DNA from: Balanoglossus misakiensis
Taxonomy: Eukaryota > Hemichordata
Reading direction: 5' to 3'
Assembly: GCA_040954595.2 (NCBI GenBank)
Contig: CM082594.2
Coordinates: forward strand, 1,240,001 to 1,304,000
DNA length: 64,000 bases
Part shown: positions 55,661 through 64,000 of the stretch, piece by piece
Numbering within the stretch: the stretch's first letter is position 1
Layout of the letters: every line of letters starts with the position of its first letter
Program-made: the position numbers and the translations under genes
The notes under the pieces: model-generated
What the model was told of the DNA's origin: nothing
Seen by the model: only the letters and a program-made list of their open reading frames with translations
Databases searched by the model: none

Positions 55661-55889
55661 GCCCCCTACTTTGCCAATATGGCCCTCTACTTCAAATTTT
55701 AGTGAAACCCCTGTTTGTAGGTTCATCATTGACCCCATAGGACTGTCAACTCGACTACAGACAGTCTCGATGAACACAAGACATGATCCCAATTTGCAAG
55801 CTCAGTTGAAACTGACTGCTGCAGTAACTTTAGCTCTGGGAATGTCTTGTGTGATTTAAAGCAATTGATGACCAAATTTAACACAGTTT

Positions 55890-56635
55890 CTCTGAGGTAA
55901 CCACTTAGCTTTCGTGACTGGTTGTTTAAGAATCCAAAAAACATGAATTCTACCCAATGAATTCAACCCTTAGAATTTCACAACTGTAACAGAGTTTGCA
56001 GTCATGCACAAAAGTGTGTATCATACACATAAGAAATTTCTCACATGTATTTTTATGATGGCAACGCATTTAACTGTAAACAAACATTGACATCAGTCAG
56101 TAGCGCTATTTTGTCAGTGAAATGGCTTCATCATCATCCCTCAAACCAAAGTTGAAACTGAGTTGCAAATATTGCACAGCTTGAAATCATAAAATGTTGC
56201 AAAATTGAACCAACAGTTCGGTCAATGATCAAGTTCTTACAGCTATTATTAGAACCAGACAATCTCAGCGAACAAGAGACATGGGCCTTATTTGCAAGTC
56301 GAGTTAGAACTGCCTTTGCCTGCCCACGGACGCCCCAGTTTCAGCAAAAATTATTGCATTAAAATGTGAGTATGGAGAACTATGCTCTGTGTTCCTTTTG
56401 TTAGCTTACATAGCTGTTGTCATTCTAGTTTTTCCTCTGTCCTGTGAACAGAGTTTCAGTTGCGAAAACCGACAGTTCTCAAAGTACAAAAGTACACCTA
56501 AATTGCCTCGGTGATGAGCATGCAGAATTTATCTGATGCTTTTTACTGGCAGAAGGACCCCACCAGTTGCAGATTGTCAATTCCATGGCACAAGGGAATT
56601 TACGCTTTGCGTTCAAATATAAATAATTAAAACCT
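55890..56635 (+). pseudogene. hAT-like transposase C-terminal remnant, plus copy
   Basis: Near 56403-56520 translation gives LAYIAVVILVFPLSCEQSFS, then CENRQFSKYKSTPKL and, after a one-base shift, LGDEHAEF-stop. This matches in spacing the hAT dimerisation region, where a hydrophobic strand is followed by C-E-R-x-F-S, an N-R-I-K-S block and L-x-x-E-H. The rest of the transposase is not readable: stops and shifts occur throughout. The 750 bp segment is repeated in inverse orientation at 61960-62645, with broadly similar decay. Assignment to hAT (ZNF862/ZMYM-like type) is by motif only. Confidence 0.45.
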
Positions 56636-57925
56636 GTTTAATTTTTCTATATGTTCTTCAGTGATGATTCAAAAGTATTAAGACTGCTAGTGTGATTAAT
56701 ATTCTATTTTCAAAATGTGTTTCTCTTAATGATTATGAATACATCAAAATTTATGCTTTAAAATTATATCATTTTACCTGAAATATTGCAAATATTTGGA
56801 GGGTTGCATTTAATTTGAAGTTCTCGATCAAAGTTTTAGGCATAAAAAAGGTGCTACACCCCCGAAAAATTGGTAGCTATGAATTCAATTCAAAGAGTGT
56901 TGAAATGTCTGTTTTGCAACAGGGTGCCAGTTCAACAAAGCGCATGAGGATAGTAAATCACCTTTGTGAATTTTGTGCACCACAGTAAGAATTCCCTAGA
57001 AACTGCAGACTAAATTGCAAAGCAATCAGACAAAAATGGCAGAAATTGCCAACAAAAAAAAAAACAATATTGTCACTTCCATCACTGGGTTTGTTAAATT
57101 GTCATAAAATCACACCTAAGAACATGCAAACCAAATTTTAAAAAAAATGTGGGTAGAGGTTTCTGAGTATATGACGACCAAAATCACCCCAAAAATATAC
57201 TTCAAAAATGAAAAACAAAATCTGTATAAAGTCTCAATAACATAAATACACACCAATTTCTAAAGCAATCTGACCAGTACCTTCTTGAGTTTCTGAGTTT
57301 AGAACAATTTCACATTGGTCCCAATGGTATATTGACATATACAAAATTGGACCTAAAGAGTAAAACACATTTCAAAGATTTTACAATTAAAGCCTCACAA
57401 GCTGCCAAATTTTACACATCTTTTTCCACAATAACATTTTTCAAATCATCCACCTATCCTTTAAAATCAGCACCATTGAGCCATATTACTTGAATTTGCA
57501 TGGGGTTTGTCATCTCTCTGCGATGTGTACCCTCCATATGGAGGCTGATTAAAACAGGTGTGGCGCTCGTTTAATATCTGACTTCTTTAAATTGCAACAT
57601 ACAGGCACATTCATTAGTCAATAAAATGTTCATGTATACCTATCAGTCAGTTTGTTTAGATGAACAAATCTAAGATGGAAAGTAATATCATGAAAATACT
57701 GTAAGATTGGAAACTCTGAGTTTGAGTCTAAGGATAACAAGGGAACCTCTCTACTATTTGAAGCACCAAAGCTATGAAAAACTTCCTTCTTTCCCTCAAA
57801 TATTTTTTATGAATATGTTCTACTCCGTGATTAAAATTTCCCTTTTACCAAATGTACATATGTAAGAGACAAGATTTTTTCAGCAAAATTTCAAATGGCC
57901 TAGGGTGACTTTTTACCTACTTACC
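56636..57925 (+). other. AT-rich non-coding stretch with diverged repeats
   Basis: No gene seen. Around 57020-57460 there are phrases like AATTTCTAAAGCAATCTGAC and GAGTTTCTGAG that recur at 60080-60300, suggesting an old dispersed repeat. Confidence 0.45.
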
Positions 57926-57929
57926 CATA

Positions 57930-58233
57930 TTGGGTAGCATGAAACACAGAATGGCATACCAGTGGGTTAGAGATACAGCGTTTTATATTAACATGAATTA
58001 ACATGAAACTAAAAATTTGATGGTTTACTTAGGACTGCCTTGATCCATGGTAACCTCATTAAATATGTACATATCTAATTCTAGGCTATCCAGTTGCAGT
58101 TGAAACCTGGACATGGACAACTTTGGGGTCAAAATCTTTTGACAAAATGTTTGGTGATCTTGGGTAAACTTTGACCTACATTCCTATATCTTGGCATCCG
58201 GCACAGATACATTCTTGACACTTGGAGTGATGA
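57930..58233 (-). repeat. Inverted repeat, left arm (Helitron-body-like)
   Basis: Reverse complement of 58873-59150: for example GGTAAACTTTGACCTACATT here against AATGTAGGTCAAAGTTTACC there. The sequence is related to the body of the Helitron-like elements (AGGTCAAAG, TTTTGACCCC and CTAGAATTAGATATGCACAT phrases). Confidence 0.75.
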
Positions 58234-58872
58234 TACTGCATAATGGAGTATTATGTCTCAGCTAGTCACAGTGCTTTTGCTGTGTTTTATGTCTTTTATT
58301 CAGCCAAATGAGATGTTTTTCATTACACATTGGCTGTGTTTGCCAGTACTTTTTAGCTGGTCACACTGCCTTAACACAATGTATTCTCAAAATACTCTGC
58401 AATCTTTATGAAGCATATACAGCAGACAAAGTTGTGGTAAGACTGAACTTGCCCTTCTTTGTGATTAAAGCATGACCGGCCTGTCTTAGGTGGCCCCTAC
58501 CTAGGGGCTTTACCCGTCATTGGCTCACAGTCTGAGAAATCAGCTCTGCAGGGAAGTTAACGATGTAACCCACCATTAAAGCTTGGATTTCCGCTTTTTG
58601 TATTTGATGCCTGGCTGAGGCCTTCTTAGGATCTACCCAACGCTGAGTAGGCTATCCCGTCATTGGCACACAGTCTCAGGGAGGGAGTCAAAAGTTCAGT
58701 ATACCATCAAAGCCTTTATATTGTCCATTCTTTTTAAGAGAAGGCTGGCTGCTGTAGAAAAATGTTGATCTCAAATTTATCATGTCCAAAAAGCCAGACT
58801 TCCAGCCCTATTGGTTAGGCTGGCATTAGGTAAGTACATAATTAATGAGGCAAGACATAATACTCAATCAAA

Positions 58873-59150
58873 TAGTTCCATCACTCCAAGTGTCAAGGTT
58901 GTATCTGCTCCGGATGCTAAAATATAGGAATGTAGGTCAAAGTTTACCCAAGATCACACAAATGTTTGTCAAAAGATTTTGACCCCGAAGTTGTCCATGT
59001 CCAGGTTTCTACTTCAGCTGAATAGCCTAGAATTAGATATGCACATATTTAACGAGGTTACCATTGCTCAGGGGGGTCTTAAATTAACCATCAAATTTTA
59101 GTTTCATATTAATGCATATTAATATAAAACACTGCATCTCTAACCCTACA
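58873..59150 (+). repeat. Inverted repeat, right arm (Helitron-body-like)
   Basis: Partner of 57930-58233 in plus orientation; the spacer is about 640 bp. In the spacer, CCCGTCATTGGC(T/A)CACAGTCT occurs twice (about 58508 and 58652). Confidence 0.75.
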
Positions 59151-60620
59151 GGTAAGCCTAGAATTAGGTACATGTACATGCGTAAGTGTTTGACAAGACA
59201 GTTAAGCTGTAATATATATACATGAACCTTGACAATTGACTTAAAATAACATAAAGGCAGAACTGATACTGATTGGAGATAGATATTACTAATGACAGTG
59301 ATGTTAATTACACCAGGAATGTTTGTCTTAGTATACGGTAGCTAACCGACTGCTTGAGGTTAAGTAATGAAAGTGCCCACTTGCGATTCACCTTCAAATA
59401 GCTACTTAGTCTTTGGTACATGTACATTGTTTTTCCACTGATTAGACAAAGGATATACATACGTGTAATTAAGGTTGGGTAGCATTTTCAATGTAATAAG
59501 CCCTGCCTTCACTATAATCTTACACCAAATCAACACTGTTCAGTAATGTGATAGGCTTCAAAGCGACGCTAGTTACATCATAATTCCCAGCAAGGGGTAT
59601 TAGTTTATTGGGCAAGTGGCATGAGTGAGGCCAGACATTAGTTTTGGAAGCAAAGCGGACAGAACACTGCCGGGCATAGACTAGGTAGTTCTGAATGTGA
59701 CCATGGACGTTACCACATTAGACTCTGTATTGTAAGTTTCTGAAGAATCGCAAAAAATCATCAACAGTCTACATGTACTTCAACCTTGTGAGAAGTACTG
59801 TATAACACACAGGATATACTAGTCACTGTTGGTCAGGTTATTACACACTGTGGTCCCATCTGGGGATTACACAAAATTAGGTATGTCTGTGTTCATGGGA
59901 AAAATCATGTGACATTGGCAAGCAGATATGACCTACTGTAAGAACATTTCAAAGGAACCAGACAAGTATTTTAGGGAAAACAACATTCAACAATGACAAA
60001 AACTGCCTCAAACCACATCTATCCAACGATCAACAAATTGTATAACATCTACTTCAATCACCACGCCTACAAAAGTTGTAAGCAATCTGACTAGTAGTTT
60101 CAAAGAATACAAATTGCAAAAATTGCCCCAAGACCACAATATGTAAATTTCACCAAAATGATATACAACATTACTTGGGTTACCTCTTGGAACAAGCATA
60201 CCAAAATTTAAAAGCAATCTAGGAGTTTCTCAGAAAATGAATTTTGACCAAAAATGACAGATTACAAATTCTGCGACAATTTAAACAAAACCAACTAAGA
60301 TCACCTACCGGAAGTGTCATACTAAATTCTAAAGAAATCAGCCAATCTCTTTAAGAGGAAAAGATTTTTTTTCAAATGGTAAAACAAGACAAAATAATTG
60401 CATAAAAAATAGACAATTCACGATATAAACTCAAAGTATATCAGGTATGATGACATTACCTACATGCATACAAATGTTCAAAGCAGTCTAACCAGTTGAG
60501 TTTTGATCAATTCCACATATTTCACAGGTTATTTGCGTATTTTTGCAATGACAACTTCATTTAAGCAAAATCCCATCTACACACCAAATATCAAGGTGAT
60601 ACGCGAAGTGGTTTCATGTT
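59151..60620 (+). other. Non-coding stretch
   Basis: AT-rich, with frequent TACATGTACAT motifs and diverged repeat text at 60080-60560. No gene recognised on either strand. Confidence 0.45.
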
Positions 60621-60639
60621 TTGGATCAGGGCAGACATA

Positions 60640-60781
60640 CATCCATATATACATGTAACATGCATACACACATGTACACACACACACAAACACATGCATA
60701 CATGCATACATACATACATACATACATACATACATACATACATACATACATACATACATACATACATACATACATACATAC
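60640..60781 (+). repeat. CATA microsatellite with CA-rich start
   Basis: Roughly 25 CATA units (60690-60781) follow a CACA/CATG-rich leader. Open frames here read as Tyr-Ile-His-Thr or Met-Tyr-Val-Cys repeats and are artefacts. Confidence 0.95.
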
Positions 60782-61650
60782 AGAGGGAAACGGTCTGGTA
60801 ATCAATGTTGTGACACTAGCATTAGGCCTTAAACCCCGGTGCGGAAAGTACTGGGGTTCGGATTAACGTGTGTTTGTACAGTTGTTTATTTGGGAGTGGT
60901 CGTCGTGCATAATAACTGTGTAATTGATCTCATGTACATAGAAAATAATTGAACACTTTACACCTCTATGCGATTGACAGCTGTTTGAATGGCGTGGTTA
61001 TTGTTTCCCAGGGATGCTTCTGAAAAGCACTGAAACCAGATTTCTCCCAAAATCATCGTTGTTTCAAAAGCTCGTGTACTTTTTCATCAATAACTTTATG
61101 TTGTGTGTGTTTATAAAGCCAACCACTGTCGTTGTGTGGTGTAATTCTTTATGCTTGGATCTGTTTGGGCCGATTTTCATAGAGCCAAGGTCGTTGGAGT
61201 TGTCTGTTGTCAGTCAAACGGCATTAAGATTCGCCACTGATTTGGGGGGTCTTTTATACCACGCATCGGGGTTTAATAATGTTTACGATATCAGGACAAT
61301 TTATATCATATGAAGTTTTATGTATTCATAATTATTATACATCTAGTGCCGAGAACAATAGATTTTGGCGTGCAATAAAAAGCCGTACGGAACGGTACGT
61401 ACGGAACGCGCGTTAAATAAGTTTTAGGTTTCAAGGCGCCCCCAACTCACCGTGTACAGGTATGCGTTGTTATGGTTGTGGACGGTTTCAAGACACCCCC
61501 ACTCCAACGCACGTGCGCGCACGTAAACAAAAAACAAAGATGGCTGCTCACTGAGTCAACTGAGCGGTTTTCGATCGATTGTATCGGCATTTTTGGCGTT
61601 TTGAAAGCCAAGTAACATGCAACACAAGAACTAACGGAGATGTAAGATGT
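60782..61650 (+). other. Non-coding stretch, CpG-bearing towards its end
   Basis: Between 61370 and 61560 there are CpG-rich words (CGTACGGAACG, GTGCGCGCACG), then AAAGATGGCTGCTC, whose frame stops after four codons. A promoter is possible but not shown. Confidence 0.35.
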
Positions 61651-61796
61651 ATAATATGAAGGTTATTACAAAAATACCGCAAAGTATGCACTCGGACATT
61701 AGCGCAGCGCATCGCCCTCCGCTACGCGTCGGGCGATACTTGGCGCTAATGTCCTCGTGCATACTTTGCGGTATTTTCGTAATAACCTCATATTAT
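61651..61796. repeat. 146 bp hairpin related to the Crypton-like element end
   Basis: Arms starting ATAATATGAAGGTTATTAC and ending GTAATAACCTCATATTAT are reverse complements for about 58 bp, with an inner stem ATCGCCC/GGGCGAT in the loop. Tips share ATAATATG and GAGGTTAT with the element at 23014-25451. Confidence 0.8.
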
Positions 61797-61959
61797 TCAG
61801 AGAAGAAAATTTTTAAAAATGTGAAATTGTTATCAATCGGATGTGCACTGACAGCATGCTTATATGGAATACAGGTACTCTAACACAATCAGTCATAACA
61901 CTTTTGAATCATCAATAAATAACATATAGAATAATTTTACAGGATTTAATTATTTATAT

Positions 61960-62645
61960 TTGAACGCAAAGCGTAAATTCCCTTGTGCCATGGAATTCAC
62001 AATCTGCAACTGGTGGGGTCCTTCTGCCAGTAAGAAGCATCAGATAAATTCTGCATGCTCATCACCAAGGCAATTTAGGTGTACTTTTGTACTTTGAGAA
62101 CTGTCGGTTTTCGCAACTGAAACTCTGCTCACAGGACGGAGGAAAAACTAGAATGACAACAGCTATGTAAGCTAACAAAAGAAACACAGAGCATAGTTCT
62201 CCATACTCATATTTTAATGCAATAATTTTTGCTGAAATTGGGGCGTCCGTGGGCAGGCAAAGGCAGTTCTAACTCAACTTGCAAATCAGGCCCATGTCTC
62301 TTGTTCCCTGAGACTGTCTGGTTCTAATAATAGCTGTAAGAACATAATCGTTGACCAAACGGTTGGTTCAATTTTGCAACATTTTATGATTTCAAGCTGT
62401 GCAATATTTGCATGAAGCCATTTCACTGACAAAATAGCACTACTAACTGACATCCATATTTGTTTACAGTCAAATGCATTGCCATCAGAAAAATGCATAC
62501 GAAAAAATTCTTATGTGAATAATACACACTTTCTTGCACAACTGCAAACTCTGTCACATTTGTGAAATTTTAAGGAAATTCATTCATTGGGTAGCTTTAT
62601 GAATTCTTAAACAAACTTAGTCATGAAACCTAAATGGTTACCTTA
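61960..62645 (-). pseudogene. hAT-like transposase remnant, inverted copy
   Basis: Reverse complement of 55890-56635 with scattered differences and small indels. On the minus strand it carries the same LGDEH-type and CEQSF-type region (about 62130-62040). No intact frame. The two copies, 5.3 kb apart in opposite orientation, could be independent insertions or arms of one inverted duplication. Confidence 0.5.
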
Positions 62646-62725
62646 CACATCTGGCGGCTCGACTTCTGTGATATGATAGTCTTCAATTAATGTGTATGTG
62701 ATTCCATACAAATCCATATGATTAC
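62643..62725 (-). CDS. Candidate terminal exon, minus strand
   Basis: After an acceptor-like TTTTGTACGTTCAG the frame reads NHMDLYGITYTLIEDYHITE and VEPPDV before TAA at 62645-62643. The codons look coding-like, and the ending is acidic. No domain, poly(A) signal or partner exon is established, and the hAT-like inverted copy begins immediately downstream, so it could also be the edge of that repeat. Confidence 0.25.
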
Positions 62726-62918
62726 CTGAACGTACAAAATAAATTAAAAATTAAAAATAAATTAAAAATAAATAAGTATCTCATATATATGCATAAGTGC
62801 TTGTGATAAATATATCCTGTATTTAAATAAACCTGTCATTTATTGACCTCGTTTTCCTATTAACCCAAAGGACTAGATTGCACTGTAATATTATTACAGC
62901 TTCATTTCAATGCAACAG

Positions 62919-63029
62919 GTACACTACATCATATTGGAGCAAATATGCCAGCTCAACATTGATATAAAGAGTGTCAAAATATTGGTGGCTACAAAAGCTT
63001 GTGTCCCTTCAATCAATCCTCGCACTCAG
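62919..63029 (+). CDS. Candidate internal exon, plus strand
   Basis: 111 bp (37 codons, phase 0 at both ends) lie between acceptor CATTTCAATGCAACAG and donor CAG/GTGAAA. It reads VHYIILEQICQLNIDIKSVK and ILVATKACVPSINPRTQ. The frame has no stop and continues open beyond the donor to 63122. No domain recognised and no other exon seen, so this is a weak call. Confidence 0.25.
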
Positions 63030-64000
63030 GTGAAAACGAACGTCATTAGTTTTTGGGAAAAAACCTCTGAAATCAATTTCGGTGAGGCCAAATGTGTTCC
63101 AAAGGCAAACCGTTTCTGGTAAACAAATCAATGGCAAATAATTACTTCGGCGACATACCAATCAGTCAACATGGCTGCCTAATCGTTGGATAGGCCGGTT
63201 TCATCTCGCGATCATTCTATCTTCCGATATGGCGTTGCATGGTTAAATTCGTCTCTTCTTTGCCGACATAGTCGGGCGACAGCGGTCCAGAAGCATAGGC
63301 AGCGACGCCATCTTGTTTACAATGTGAAGTATCGACTGCGCATGCTCAGTAATTTTCCGCGTTTTTTTTTTGCCAACGGCGCGCGCGCGGTGTCTGGTAT
63401 AGAGAAAATAACATGCAAGTGCGCGATTATTCATTTGTAAAAAATCAGTTATACATTTGTCATCAACGTTTGAAAACTTTCAATGATCTTACCTCGGTAA
63501 GCATTTCAAATAGGTACATTTTTATTTAGAACCATCGTATGTGGAAAATAATAAAACACAGAGTGGGGATTGGCCCTATGTTTGACTTGATCATACCCAG
63601 CTCGGTTTGCGTTTTGTCATTGACGAGGGTGTCAGACTTTTGCTGAGAGAGTGAGTTTCTATAGCGTAAACGTTTATCGACTGGACTTTCTGTGCGCCAA
63701 CAATTACATTATTTGTGGCCGGGGAACACGTGCAACTTTTGATGACTGTTTTTCTAGCGCCGTGTTTTTATCTTACGACCTAGAATACCTGCTTGCGTCA
63801 CTATGGTCTGCTCTGCACGTACTATGCTTTCCAGTTTATGTAGCTTGAAGTTGTACCACATTTTGGTTTCCGAGCTGTAGCGAACATAAAACCGAAACTA
63901 ATAGCTACGTGTTTACCGCAGCGACTGCGTTTTTTTTTGTTGAGCTCGCTAAATTCCAAGTATTCCCAACCTACAGTTTATTCTCATGCAGCTCAGACTG
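63030..64000 (+). other. CpG-bearing stretch, possible promoter region
   Basis: Contains GCGCGCGCGG (63379), CGACGCCATCTTGTTTAC (63303, the reverse of a GTAAACAAGATGGCGTCG start-like context with a 22-codon frame), and other CpG words. The ATGGCG context on the minus strand resembles a YY1-type promoter motif or a start codon, but its frame ends at once. No gene could be built. Confidence 0.3.

Noticed and set aside
55550-55944. Open frames on both strands near the G-runs
   Set aside because: They are built partly on low-complexity TGTG/G-run sequence, or run antisense into the hAT-like remnant; no family recognised.
60577-60866. Open frames reading Tyr-Ile-His-Thr or Met-Tyr-Val-Cys repeats
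   Set aside because: These are translations of the CATA microsatellite.
61647-61883. 78-codon open frame ending LLSIGCALTACLYGIQ, with a GTACTC donor-like end
   Set aside because: Its first two thirds are the hairpin at 61651-61796. The remainder (61801-61874) could be a short exon, but the support is too weak to list.
63243-63434. Minus-strand ATG in an AACAAGATGG context at about 63312
   Set aside because: The frame stops after 22 codons with no donor, so it fits a promoter motif or chance better than a start codon.

Overview
The window is animal nuclear DNA. It has spliced exons with GT/AG borders, C-type-lectin and laminin-G-like extracellular domains, microsatellites, a large satellite array, and many families of degenerate transposable elements (DIRS, Crypton, L2-like and L1/Tx1-like LINEs, Ty3/Gypsy, hAT, Helitron-like, MITEs). 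This mix, together with very few conventional coding exons, suggests a marine invertebrate such as a lancelet or acorn worm. The sequence alone does not settle the species.

Host genes are sparse. A LamG-like exon lies on the minus strand at 189-389. On the plus strand three phase-compatible exons (4886-4965, 10779-10875, 11228-11492) read as the end of a C-type lectin domain, a transmembrane segment and a cytoplasmic tail with an NPxY motif. The 5.8 kb intron between the first two holds a Gypsy fragment and a decayed DIRS-like element. Weaker single-exon candidates are at 39663-39821, 62643-62725 (minus) and 62919-63029.

About 12070-38905 is a tandem segmental duplication. Copy 1 (12070-21896) and copy 2 (21897 to about 38905) carry the same elements in the same order: a 450 bp foldback element, a LINE 3' fragment, a non-autonomous LTR element, and an L2-like LINE inserted in that LTR element. 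Copy 2 was then enlarged by a Crypton-like tyrosine-recombinase element (23014-25451) and by a Helitron-like element (29292-35559). The Helitron-like element itself carries a 739 bp TAA-flanked MITE and a 4.07 kb TA-flanked palindrome. Because copy 1 keeps the empty sites, several insertion boundaries can be read to the base.

From 39915 to 52610 lies a satellite of 86 bp units with 82 and about 72 bp variants and higher-order structure. It is split by a young, 5'-truncated L1/Tx1-clade LINE (43641-47106, minus) with one uninterrupted reading frame of more than 1000 codons and two A-tracts that suggest a 3' transduction.

The right end (52611-64000) is mostly repeats: a TTAA-flanked MITE, 160 bp tandem repeats, an inverted pair of hAT-like remnants, a CATA microsatellite, and a hairpin whose tips resemble the ends of the Crypton-like element. 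No tRNA, rRNA or CRISPR features were seen.
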